15,466 nucleotides of DNA from PALSA-911 sp037442565 (lineage in GTDB: Bacteria; Pseudomonadota; Alphaproteobacteria; Acetobacterales; Acetobacteraceae), in the NCBI GenBank assembly GCA_037442565.1, contig JBBIQA010000106.1, forward strand, positions 1 through 15,466. Direction: 5' to 3'. Under the pieces are notes generated by a model that saw only the letters and a program-made list of their open reading frames with translations, had not been told where the DNA came from and made no database searches. Both the position numbers and the translations under genes were made by a program. Below are positions 1 to 7,525 of the stretch, in pieces. Positions within the stretch are counted from its first letter, which is position 1, and the number at the start of each line of letters is the position of its first letter.

Positions 1-1299
1 CCGGATGGCCCCGATGCGATCTTCGCCGACGAGGACAGGCTGGATGCGGCGGGCGAGCGGCACGATCCGCTGTTCAAGCCGGAAGCGAACCATGCCCTGA
101 TGCTGTCGGGCACGCTGACCCGGGGCGTCTGGGTGTTCCGCCGCACCGACCTGCTGGCGCTGCTGGACCCGGCCCATGCACCGCCCGGCGAACTCTGGGC
201 GGAGACGCTGCGCCTGGAAGCCTGGCTGGCGCTGTGTGAGCGACCCGCGAACCCGTGCACCCATCGCCTGCCGTTCGTGCTGACGCATCGCCGGCACGAC
301 GCACAGCCGGCGCCGGCCGGCGAACTGGCCGGCGTCGTGCGCCGCCATCTCGGCCGCACCGGCCTGCCCGGCGCGATCGCCAGCGAGACCTTTCCGCTGC
401 AGGTGCGCATCACCGCCCCCCCGGCCTCCCAGCCTCCGGTCAGCCTGATCGTGCCCACCGCCGCCCGCTCCCCGCACGTCACCGATTGCCTCTCGGCGGT
501 GTTGGCGCAAACCGACTACACAAATTTCGAGATGGTGCTCGTGGTCTCCCAGACCGGCCCGCTGGAGCAACGCCAGGCGCAGATCCTGGAGCCGATCCTG
601 CGCGATCCCAGGGTGCGCCTGATACTCCTGCCGACCCCGAGCTTCAATTTCTCCCAGGCGAACAACGCGGGCGCGCGCCATGCGACCGGGGACCTGCTCT
701 GCCTGTTGAACGACGATGTGGCGCCGATGCGCCCGGACTGGCTGGCCGGCATGGCCGGCCATCTCGCCGATCCCCGCATCGGCGCCGTTGGGGCCAAGCT
801 CTATTACGCGAATCGGACGATCCAGCACGCCGGTGTCCTCATCGGCCTGGCCGGGCTTGCCGCGCATGCCAACCGCATGCTGGCGCAGGGAGAACCCGGC
901 TATGCCTGCCGCGCCGTCCTCAACCAGGAGCTTTCGGCCGTCACCGGCGCCTGCCTGCTGGTGCGCCGCGGCCTCTACGAAGCCCTTGGCGGCCTGGACG
1001 AGACCTACCCGATCGCCTTCAACGACGTCGATTTCTGCCTGCGCATCCGCGAGGCCGGGCACGGCATCGTGTTTTCCGCCCAGACCGAGATGTGGCACTA
1101 CGAATCCGTCTCTCTCGGCCATCACTTCTCCGGCGAACGCGCCGCGCAGGAGGCGTCGGAACTGCTGCGCATGCGAACCCGCTGGGCCGAAATCTGCCGC
1201 AACGACCCGTTCCACAACCCGAACCTGTCGCAGGAGCGCGGCGCGGAATGGGAGCTGGCGTTTCCCCCGCGGATAGAGCCCCCGCCCGGTATTCCCTAA
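1..1299 (+). CDS. Tandem family-2 glycosyltransferase, 5' truncated by window edge
   Basis: The reading frame is open from base 1, so the start lies outside the window; 432 residues are visible. The first 35 or so visible residues (ADEDRLD, then HDPLFKPEANHALMLSG) look like the end of a first GT2 (GT-A) domain with its DED-type motif. A second, fuller GT2 domain begins near visible residue 140 (PVSLIVPTAA). It carries the NFSQANNAGA region, a metal/nucleotide-sugar-binding LNDD motif (D238-D239) and the later GLDE-FNDVDFCLR acceptor-side motif near 330-350. Such two-domain GT2 proteins usually transfer sugars onto O-antigen or other surface polysaccharides at the cytoplasmic membrane; the donor and acceptor cannot be read from sequence. 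The stop codon sits inside the first unit of a 16-bp tandem repeat. An internal ATG at 100 is not a credible start because domain sequence precedes it. Family call is firm; pathway is inferred. Confidence 0.88.
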   Translation, partial: PDGPDAIFADEDRLDAAGERHDPLFKPEANHALMLSGTLTRGVWVFRRTDLLALLDPAHAPPGELWAETLRLEAWLALCERPANPCTHRLPFVLTHRRHDAQPAPAGELAGVVRRHLGRTGLPGAIASETFPLQVRITAPPASQPPVSLIVPTAARSPHVTDCLSAVLAQTDYTNFEMVLVVSQTGPLEQRQAQILEPILRDPRVRLILLPTPSFNFSQANNAGARHATGDLLCLLNDDVAPMRPDWLAGMAGHLADPRIGAVGAKLYYANRTIQHAGVLIGLAGLAAHANRMLAQGEPGYACRAVLNQELSAVTGACLLVRRGLYEALGGLDETYPIAFNDVDFCLRIREAGHGIVFSAQTEMWHYESVSLGHHFSGERAAQEASELLRMRTRWAEICRNDPFHNPNLSQERGAEWELAFPPRIEPPPGIP

Positions 1300-1363
1300 G
1301 GCCGGTATTCCCTAAGGCCGGTATTCGCTAAGGCCGGTAGTCGCCAAGGCCGGTAGTCGCCAG
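1284..1363. repeat. 16-bp tandem repeat, five units
   Basis: Five consecutive 16-bp units are present: 1284-1299, 1300-1315, 1316-1331, 1332-1347 and 1348-1363. The consensus is GGCCGGTATTCCCTAA. Units 1-2 are nearly identical, unit 3 has one change (TTCGCTAA), and units 4-5 share a diverged form (TAGTCGCCA). The glycosyltransferase stop TAA is the last three bases of unit 1. Because 16 is not a multiple of three, gain or loss of units 3' of the stop does not alter the protein. The array fills most of the gap before the next gene. Confidence 0.9.
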
Positions 1364-1394
1364 GTCTGCCGCTCAACCAAGGAAACCCGGGAAC

Positions 1395-1955
1395 ATGCTG
1401 CCGATTGCCCTCGTCCTTGCCGATTGGCCCGTCGTCCTCGCCGGCGCCGGGCGCGCCCTCGCGCAACGGCTGGCGCTGCTGGACGAAGCCAACGCCGCGC
1501 ATGTCAGCGTCTTCGCGCCCGACCCCGACCCGTCCTTGCGCGCGGCCGCCGGCGCACGGTTGCGCGAGCGATTGCCAACTCCGGAGGAAATCGGCGCCGC
1601 CCGCCTGGTCCTGCTCGCCGGCCTCGGGCAGCCAGACACGATCCGCCTGGCCGCGGCGGCCCGCCGGAGCCGCGCCTTGCTGAATGTCGAGGACGACCCG
1701 GCCTTCTGCGATTTCCACATGCCCTCCATCGTCCGCCGCGGCCGGCTCGTGCTGTCGGTTTCCACCGGCGGCGCCAGCCCCGCGCTTGCGGTGCGGATTC
1801 GCGGCTGGCTCGCCCGCCGCTTCGGCCCGGAATGGGCCGGGCGACTGGAACAGGCCGCCACGCTGCGCCAGACCCTGCGCGCCGGCGGCGCCGCCCCCGC
1901 CGACGTGATGGCCGAGGTCTCCGCGTTGTGCGATCGGGAGGGCTGGCTGGAATAG
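1395..1955 (+). CDS. CysG N-domain/Met8-like precorrin-2 dehydrogenase (siroheme synthase) family protein
   Basis: This 186-residue protein resembles the N-terminal half of CysG and yeast Met8, the bifunctional NAD-dependent precorrin-2 dehydrogenase/sirohydrochlorin ferrochelatase of siroheme synthesis. Visible support: a Rossmann glycine-rich loop (GAGRALA, residues 17-23), the family signature NVEDD (97-101; NVVDD in CysG, containing the catalytic Asp) followed by CDFHMPSIV, and the STGGASP motif (123-129). The uroporphyrinogen methyltransferase half of CysG is absent. At 186 residues it is slightly shorter than the usual 200-220 of stand-alone forms, and the strand-helix after the glycine loop is degenerate, so cofactor binding may be altered. 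The start follows a purine-rich AAGGA near 1379-1383. It lies downstream of, and may be cotranscribed with, the glycosyltransferase; the two have no obvious functional link. Cytoplasmic. Confidence 0.82.
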   Translation: MLPIALVLADWPVVLAGAGRALAQRLALLDEANAAHVSVFAPDPDPSLRAAAGARLRERLPTPEEIGAARLVLLAGLGQPDTIRLAAAARRSRALLNVEDDPAFCDFHMPSIVRRGRLVLSVSTGGASPALAVRIRGWLARRFGPEWAGRLEQAATLRQTLRAGGAAPADVMAEVSALCDREGWLE

Positions 1956-1957
1956 CA

Positions 1958-1990
1958 CCGCCGCGGCGGCAGGCCTCCTGGTAGCAGGCC
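1958..1990. other. Palindrome and hairpin after the siroheme-synthase-like gene
   Basis: A perfect 12-bp palindrome (CCGCCGCGGCGG, 1958-1969) begins two bases after the stop codon. It is followed by an imperfect hairpin at 1972-1990 (arms GGCCT/AGGCC). No T-run follows, so an intrinsic terminator is possible but not demonstrated. Confidence 0.3.
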
Positions 1991-2093
1991 CTGTGAACCA
2001 GATCGCTATCGCGACGCCGCTTAACGTGATGACCTTGATAGGCTCATGCTGATCTTCCCCGGATTTTGCCAACCTGCCGATCGGAGTCGCTCC

Positions 2094-2912
2094 ATGCCTG
2101 TCGCCACACCTTGTTCAGCCCAGCGGTGCATGATCCTGCTGCTCGCGATGGCTGGCCTGGCTGCTTCGGCGGCGGCTGGCGCCTGGGCGCAGGCGGCGCC
2201 GCAGGCCTCGCCTTCGCCCGTCTCCGGCGCGGACGCCACCAGCGCCGAGGACCGCGCCATCGCCAATGCCCTGGCCGCGATGCTGCGGGCGGGGCGCGCC
2301 GTGATCTCCAACAACCAGGCTCGCATCAACGATCCGGCGCTGGGCGACAAGGGGCTCGACGGCAAGACGGTCCTGGCCCAGGCGATCGCCATCTATGCGA
2401 AGGCGACCGGCGATGATCCGCTCAAGACCGATCCGAAATCCCGGCTTGGGCGGCTGCAGCGCGCCCAGATGGACGCGATCGTGGAAGTGATGGATGCCAA
2501 CCAGACGGTCCTGAACGCCCAGGGAACCGGCTTCAAGGGCTTCATTCCCGCGGTGTTCGGCCGCCTGGTCAACGAGGCCTTCGGCCGGCGCGCCGCCGGT
2601 GAGGCGGAGATGAAGGTCACCGCGCCGGTCGATCTGGTGCGCAACCGCCGCTCCTTGCCCGACAAGTGGGAAGCCGGCGTGATCAACGGCAAATTCCTCA
2701 AGCCCGACTGGCCAAAGGGCCAGGCGTTCGCCGCCACCTCGGACCTGCGCGGGCATCCGGTCTTTCGCATCGCGGTGCCGGAATATTACGCGGCTTCGTG
2801 CCTGACCTGCCATGGCCAGCCGAAGGGCACGCTGGACATCACCGGCTACCCACGCGAAGGCGGCGCCGAGGGGGATCTGGGCGGCGTGATCAGCATCGTG
2901 CTGGCGCATTGA
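2094..2912 (+). CDS. Exported DUF3365 (Tll0287-like) c-type haem-binding protein
   Basis: The 272-residue product matches the DUF3365/Tll0287-like pattern: an N-terminal helical region with an asparagine-rich NNQARIND turn, KVTAPVDLVRNRRSLPDKWE, then a C-terminal CLTCHG with a c-type haem motif (C236, C239, H240) followed by GYPREGGAEGDLGGVISI. Residues 13-34 form a Sec-type signal peptide (MILLLAMAGL, ending near AGAWAQA), so the mature protein should be periplasmic, where haem c is attached. I chose the ATG at 2094 because GGAG (2083-2086) lies 7 nt upstream and it leaves a normal signal peptide; an in-frame ATG at 2046 adds 16 residues and lacks a clear ribosome site. Family members are haem proteins proposed to act as redox or ligand sensors, and the domain is also found fused to signalling kinases. 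The stop is 26 nt before the hybrid kinase start, suggesting an operon and a shared sensing role (inference). Confidence 0.85.
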   Translation: MPVATPCSAQRCMILLLAMAGLAASAAAGAWAQAAPQASPSPVSGADATSAEDRAIANALAAMLRAGRAVISNNQARINDPALGDKGLDGKTVLAQAIAIYAKATGDDPLKTDPKSRLGRLQRAQMDAIVEVMDANQTVLNAQGTGFKGFIPAVFGRLVNEAFGRRAAGEAEMKVTAPVDLVRNRRSLPDKWEAGVINGKFLKPDWPKGQAFAATSDLRGHPVFRIAVPEYYAASCLTCHGQPKGTLDITGYPREGGAEGDLGGVISIVLAH

Positions 2913-2938
2913 GGCACCGGGACGGGCGGCGCACGGCC

Positions 2939-5704
2939 ATGCTCTCTCGCATATCGATCCGCGTCCGGCTGGTACTGCTCTCCCTGACGCTGCTGCTGGT
3001 AACGTTGGGAACCAACCTCTATCTGACCCGGGCGCTGGACAGCGCCTCCCGATCGGCGCTCGAATCGGACCGGCTGATGCGCCTGGTGGAAAGCGCGCAC
3101 GAGGTGCGCAGCGCCATCGAGGATCTGCGCTACTGGCAATCGGATCTCGCGGTCAGCCTGCTCACCCTGTCGGAGCGCAACGCCGAGGCGGCGCGCAAGC
3201 GGGTGGCCGCGACAATCGACGACCTCGCCACCGGCCGCCCCACGGTCGCCTTTCAGCTGCGCGCGGAAGTCGCCGCCTACGACAAGGCCGCGATCCAGGC
3301 GGTGGATGCCTATACCAGCGACCAGCGGGTGATCGGCAACGCGCTGTTCAGCCAGGCCCGCCAGCACGTGCTGAAGATCGAGGACCTGCTCGCCGGGCTG
3401 GACACGGAGCTGAACGAGAAGGCCGCGACCGCGCGCGACGAGGTGCTGGCCAATGCCAGTCAGGCCCGGCGCATCACCATCGCCGTGGTGGCCGGCGCGA
3501 TCCTGCTCGGACTGCTGCTCACCGTCGTGATCCTGCGCTCCATCCTTGGCCCGCTGCGGGCCCTGGTCACCGCCATCGAAGCGATCCGCGCCGGCAACCT
3601 CGCCGCCCCCATCCCGCGGCCCGGCAACGACGAGATCGGCGACATGAGCCAGGCGCTGGTGGCCTTCCGCGACAGCCTGCACGAGCGCGAACGCCTGACG
3701 CAGGAACGCGAGCGCCTGGCGCAGGAGGCGGAGCACCAGCGCCGCACCCTGCAGGACGCCATCGCCTGCATCAACGAGGGGTTTGCGCTGTATGACGCCG
3801 ACGACCGGCTGCTGCTGCGCAACGCCAAATACATCGAGCTGTATCCCGGCCTCGCCGACGGGATCCAGCCCGGCACGCCGTTCCGCCGCATCCTGGAAAT
3901 GACCGTGGAACGCGGCCTGGTGGATCTCGGCGACCGTGCTCCCGCCGACTGGATCGCCGAGCGGCTGCATCATCGCGCCGCGCCGGTGGGCACGCTCGAA
4001 TATCATTTCGCCGATCGCTGGGTACGCATCGGCGAGCGCCGCACCCACGATGGCGGCGCCGTCGCCATCTATACCGACATCACCGAACTCAAGCAGCGCC
4101 AGCGGCAGCTCGAACTGGCGATGGAGAACGCCGAGCGCGCCAACCAGGTGAAATCGGAATTCCTCGCCAACATGAGCCACGAGTTGCGCACGCCGCTGAA
4201 CGCGATCATCGGCTACAGCCAGATCCTGCAGGAGGATGCGGCGGATGCCGGGCAGGACGACATCATTCCCGACCTGCAGAAGATCGAGAACGCCGGCAAC
4301 CATCTGCTCGGCCTGATCAACGACATCCTGGACCTGTCGAAGATCGAGGCCGGCCGGATGGAAGCCTATATCGAGCGGGTCGACCTGCCGGCCCTGGTGC
4401 AGGATGTGCGCATGATGGTCGAGCCGCTGGCGGCCAGGAACGGCAACCGCCTTGTGATCGACTGTCCCGCCGAGATCGGCGCGATGATGACCGACATGAC
4501 CAAGGTGAAGCAGTCGCTGCTGAACCTGCTCAGCAATGCCTGCAAGTTCACCGAGAAGGGCAGTGTCATGCTCCAGGTCACGCGCCGGCCGGCGCCGGCC
4601 GGCGCCGGGCCGGAATGGATCGATTTCGCGGTGTCCGACACCGGCATCGGCCTGACCCAGGCACAGATGGGAAAGCTGTTCCACGCCTTCGCCCAGGCCG
4701 ACAGTTCGACCACGCGCCGCTATGGCGGCACCGGTCTCGGCCTGACCATCACCCGCAGCTTCGCGCGCATGCTGGGCGGCGATGTCACCGTGGCCAGCCA
4801 GGAAGGGCAGGGGTCGGTGTTCACCCTCACACTGCCGGCCGAAATCAGCCAGGCGATCCGCCCCGGCGCGGGCGCCGAGGCATCATCCGAAGCGGCCGCC
4901 CGGCACGACCTGACCGGCATCGAGCACGCGCGCGCCGCCGCGGCGGCGCGTGCCAGCGTGCTGGTGGTCGATGACGACCCGTCCGCCCGGCGGATCATCA
5001 CCGAGCATCTGATCCGCGAAGGCTATCGCGTGGTCTCCGCCGGCTCCGGCCCGGAAGCGATCGAGATCGCCCGGCGGGAACGCCCGGATGCGATCACGCT
5101 GGATATCCTGATGCCGCAGATGGATGGCTGGTCGGTGCTGACCGCCATCAAGCGCGATACCGCGCTCAGCGCCATACCGGTCATCCTGGTCAGCATGGTC
5201 GGCGACCGCAGCATGGGTTTCGAGCTTGGCGCCGCCGCCTTCCTGACCAAGCCGGTGGACCGCGGCGAACTGGCGCAGGCGCTGCGCGCCCATTGCCGCA
5301 GCCGCTACGCCGGCACCGTGCTGGTGGTGGACGACGATCCGGCGATGCAGCAACTGACCGCGCGCACGCTGGACCGGCTGGGCCATCCGGCCGCGCTCGC
5401 CGGCAATGGGCGCGAGGCGCTGGACTGGCTGGCCGCCAATCCGCCACCGGTCGTCATCCTGCTCGACCTGATCATGCCGGTGATGGATGGCTTCGAATTT
5501 CTCGACCACCTCCGCCGCCTGCCCGGCGGCGCGGACATTCCGGTCATCGTCGTCAGTTCCAAGGAACTGACGCCGGAGGAGCGCCAGCAACTCGCCACGA
5601 TCACCCGCCAGGTCATCGCCAAGGGCCAGGGCGCCGCGATGGAACTGAGCGAGGCCCTGCGTACCGTGCTCGGACACATCCCGTCCGGTGCGCGTTCAGG
5701 CTAG
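2939..5704 (+). CDS. Membrane hybrid histidine kinase with HAMP, PAS and two receiver domains
   Basis: A 921-residue sensor kinase. Order of parts: TM1 about 10-28, a helical periplasmic domain about 30-177, TM2 about 179-202, HAMP about 203-255 running into a coiled linker, PAS about 270-385 (CINEGFALYDADDRLLLRN), HisKA about 396-465 with SHELRTP and phospho-acceptor H414, and HATPase about 505-636. The HATPase has the N box NLLSNACKF, G1 DTGIGL and G2 GGTGLGL. Receiver 1 spans about 672-786 (acceptor D722 in LDILMPQMDG, TKP lysine) and receiver 2 about 793-910 (acceptor D843 in LDLIMPVMDG, late lysine in IAKG). All catalytic boxes look intact. No Hpt domain is present. The start is the ATG directly before a positively charged segment and TM1; its ribosome site is weak, consistent with coupling to the haem protein gene upstream. 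The frame is open further upstream but that part overlaps the haem gene. Signal and downstream partner are inferred. Confidence 0.93.
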   Translation: MLSRISIRVRLVLLSLTLLLVTLGTNLYLTRALDSASRSALESDRLMRLVESAHEVRSAIEDLRYWQSDLAVSLLTLSERNAEAARKRVAATIDDLATGRPTVAFQLRAEVAAYDKAAIQAVDAYTSDQRVIGNALFSQARQHVLKIEDLLAGLDTELNEKAATARDEVLANASQARRITIAVVAGAILLGLLLTVVILRSILGPLRALVTAIEAIRAGNLAAPIPRPGNDEIGDMSQALVAFRDSLHERERLTQERERLAQEAEHQRRTLQDAIACINEGFALYDADDRLLLRNAKYIELYPGLADGIQPGTPFRRILEMTVERGLVDLGDRAPADWIAERLHHRAAPVGTLEYHFADRWVRIGERRTHDGGAVAIYTDITELKQRQRQLELAMENAERANQVKSEFLANMSHELRTPLNAIIGYSQILQEDAADAGQDDIIPDLQKIENAGNHLLGLINDILDLSKIEAGRMEAYIERVDLPALVQDVRMMVEPLAARNGNRLVIDCPAEIGAMMTDMTKVKQSLLNLLSNACKFTEKGSVMLQVTRRPAPAGAGPEWIDFAVSDTGIGLTQAQMGKLFHAFAQADSSTTRRYGGTGLGLTITRSFARMLGGDVTVASQEGQGSVFTLTLPAEISQAIRPGAGAEASSEAAARHDLTGIEHARAAAAARASVLVVDDDPSARRIITEHLIREGYRVVSAGSGPEAIEIARRERPDAITLDILMPQMDGWSVLTAIKRDTALSAIPVILVSMVGDRSMGFELGAAAFLTKPVDRGELAQALRAHCRSRYAGTVLVVDDDPAMQQLTARTLDRLGHPAALAGNGREALDWLAANPPPVVILLDLIMPVMDGFEFLDHLRRLPGGADIPVIVVSSKELTPEERQQLATITRQVIAKGQGAAMELSEALRTVLGHIPSGARSG

Positions 5705-5713
5705 GAGCAAGAC

Positions 5714-6079
5714 ATGGCCGCCATATTGCTTGTTGAAGACAACGAAATGAACCGGGACATGCTGTCTCGTCGGCTGACACGCGCCGGCCACCAGGTCACC
5801 ATCGCGACGGACGGCCAGGAAGGCATCGACCGCGCCAGCACCGACGCGCCGGACCTGATCCTGATGGACATGAGCCTGCCGGTGATCGACGGCTGGGAAG
5901 CCACCCGCCGCCTGCGCGCCGCCCCGGCAACGGCCGCCATCCCGGTGATCGCGCTGACCGCCCATGCCATGTCCGGCGACCGCGAGAAGGCCATCGCCGC
6001 CGGCTGCAACGACTACGACACCAAACCCGTCGACATGCCCCGGCTGCTCGGCAAGATCGCGGCTCTGCTGGACGGATGA
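5714..6079 (+). CDS. Single-domain DivK/CheY-like response regulator
   Basis: This 121-residue protein is a receiver domain and nothing else. It has the acidic pocket (E8, D9), phospho-acceptor D52 (LILMDMSLP), T82 (ALTAHAM) and K104 (YDTKPV). Its LLVEDNEMNRDMLSRRL start and ALTAHAM stretch resemble DivK and the receivers of phosphorelay proteins. With no output domain it must act by protein contact or as a phosphate shuttle or sink. It starts 9 nt after the hybrid kinase stop with AGGAG (5703-5707) correctly spaced, so the two genes are almost certainly one transcript. The natural inference is phosphotransfer from the kinase. Its stop codon is one base from the stop of the convergent phosphatase gene. 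Confidence 0.92.
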   Translation: MAAILLVEDNEMNRDMLSRRLTRAGHQVTIATDGQEGIDRASTDAPDLILMDMSLPVIDGWEATRRLRAAPATAAIPVIALTAHAMSGDREKAIAAGCNDYDTKPVDMPRLLGKIAALLDG

Positions 6080-6080
6080 C

Positions 6081-7268
6081 CTACAGCACGCGGACCGCGA
6101 GAACCGTCACGTCGTCGGCCTGCTCGGCGCCGGCGCTGAAGCTCATCACCTGGGAGACCAGATGCCCGATCAGCGCTTCCGCGGAAGCGTGCTCGCGGCT
6201 GCCGAGGTCGTCGAGTACGCGTTCAAGCGTGTAGAACGCGCCATCCGGGTTCATCATTTCCGGCAGCCCGTCGGTGATCACCACGATGGCGTCGCCGCGC
6301 CCGAGATGCAGGGACGCGTCGGTATGGCGGGTTTCCTCCATTACTCCGAGCGGCATTCCGGGCCGGCTGTTCAACTCGTACACGCTGCCGCCGGCCGGCA
6401 GCACATAGGGGCACACATGGCCGGCGTTGGCGTAGGCGACGGCGCCGCTGTGCAGGTCCAGAAAGCCGACGAACAGCGTGATGAACATGCAGAGCGGATT
6501 GTTCTTGCACAGTTCGTCGTTCACCACCGCCAGCAACTCCGATGGCCTGGGTGGCGCGCCGGTGGCGGCGACGAACTGCAGGGTCACGGCGCGCAGCAGG
6601 CTGCGGGCGCGCGCCATGAACAGGGCGGCCGGCATGCCCTTGCCCGACACGTCGCCGACGGCGAAGCAGAGCGTATCGGGCCCGGCCTCGAAGCAGTCGT
6701 ACAGATCGCCGCCCACCTCGCGCGCCGGGTGCATGGCGCCGTGCGCCTCCACGATGCGCACATCCCCGCCGCGGGTGCGCTCGTATCGGGGGAACTCGGT
6801 CGGCACCATACTGAGCTGCTGGTGCCTGGCTTCCGTCATCTCCTTCTCCAGCCGGGCCAACTGGCGGCGGAGTTCGGCCCGCAGGGCGCGCTTTTCCAGC
6901 ACCGAGCCGAGGCGCGCGCGCAGCAGGGTGGGATTGAAGGGCTTGGGCAGATAGTCCTCGGCGCCCAGCTCAATGCAGCGGACCACGGTATCGAGCTCGG
7001 TGGAGGCCGAGATCATGATTACCGGCGTCTGCTCGAGCCGGCCCTGGTCGCGCAGCGCCTCCAGCACCTCGATGCCGTTCATCCGCGGCATCATCACATC
7101 CAGCAGCACGGCGTCGAAGTTGCCGGCCTCGATCGCGCCCATGGCCTCGACCCCATCCTCGGCGAACGCCACATCCGCATAGCCGAGCCGCCTGAGCCGC
7201 CGGGCCAGCACATCGCGGTTGTCGGCGTTGTCGTCGACGATCAACAGACTTGCATCATGGAACGCCAA
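6081..7268 (-). CDS. Receiver-PP2C (RsbU/SpoIIE-type) serine phosphatase response regulator
   Basis: A 395-residue two-domain protein. Residues 5-122 are a receiver with D12/D13, phospho-acceptor D57 (VLLDVMMPRMNG) and K109 (YLPKPFNP). A helical linker (about 125-155) leads to a PP2C/SpoIIE phosphatase domain (about 165-393). It has the metal-binding motifs EVGGDLYD (D188) and GDVSGKGMPAALFMA (D206), then VITDGLPE and the terminal DDVTVLAVR. This is the architecture of RsbU-like phosphatases that dephosphorylate STAS anti-sigma antagonists in partner-switching systems. The STAS gene is divergent next door and is the likely substrate. The start is TTG at 7268: an in-frame TGA at 7284-7286 rules out anything further upstream, the next alternative would cut into the first receiver strand, and AGGA lies about 11 nt upstream. 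Phosphorylation by the nearby hybrid kinase is inferred from position only. Confidence 0.92.
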   Translation of the reverse strand: MAFHDASLLIVDDNADNRDVLARRLRRLGYADVAFAEDGVEAMGAIEAGNFDAVLLDVMMPRMNGIEVLEALRDQGRLEQTPVIMISASTELDTVVRCIELGAEDYLPKPFNPTLLRARLGSVLEKRALRAELRRQLARLEKEMTEARHQQLSMVPTEFPRYERTRGGDVRIVEAHGAMHPAREVGGDLYDCFEAGPDTLCFAVGDVSGKGMPAALFMARARSLLRAVTLQFVAATGAPPRPSELLAVVNDELCKNNPLCMFITLFVGFLDLHSGAVAYANAGHVCPYVLPAGGSVYELNSRPGMPLGVMEETRHTDASLHLGRGDAIVVITDGLPEMMNPDGAFYTLERVLDDLGSREHASAEALIGHLVSQVMSFSAGAEQADDVTVLAVRVL

Positions 7269-7525
7269 TGGCGGGTGGGTCCTTCAAACGGTCCGGGAAA
7301 GATATCGGCGGACGGGACAGGATGCTACCGGAGGACAAGCAGGGAAATCCCCCGGGGCCGGCATCTTCAGGCAATCCGCGTGCGTGGGCATCTGTCGGTT
7401 TGGCCCGGGGTTGTGTAGGAAGGGGGACCGGCAAGGCCGGAGGCCCATTTGTTCAAGCGTGGATCATCGGTGTGCCCCGGGGCCAAGCGGCCGATCGGCG
7501 GCACGCGCACAGGGAGATTGGATCG
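7269..7525. promoter_or_regulatory. Divergent intergenic region between phosphatase and STAS genes
   Basis: About 257 bp separate the divergent phosphatase and STAS start codons, so both promoters should lie here. A GAAGGA ribosome site for the phosphatase (minus strand, near 7280-7285) and GGGAG for the STAS gene (7512-7516) are visible. I found no convincing paired -35/-10 or EcfG-type GGAAC/CGTT promoter by eye. The open plus frame across this gap looks like chance high-GC openness. Confidence 0.4.

Noticed and set aside
4587..4614. GCCGGC-rich repeated palindromes inside the hybrid kinase gene
   Set aside because: They encode a Pro/Ala/Gly loop (RRPAPAGAGPE) between kinase motifs; local GC codon use explains them.
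2846..4684. Long open frame on the minus strand opposite the hybrid kinase
   Set aside because: It is a composition artefact of high-GC DNA: rich in His, Gln, Arg, Gly and Val with no domain, lying entirely antisense to a kinase with intact motifs.
7259..7263. GGAAC as an EcfG-type -35 element
   Set aside because: No CGTT -10 partner lies at the required distance, and the motif falls within the first codons of the phosphatase gene.
5964..7418. 484-codon plus-strand open frame opposite the phosphatase gene
   Set aside because: It begins inside the DivK-like gene and runs antisense to a protein with all PP2C motifs.
7250..7525. N-terminal extension of the STAS protein
   Set aside because: The frame is open, but the extra 92 residues are not STAS-like, would overlap the divergent phosphatase start, and a well-placed ribosome site supports 7526.
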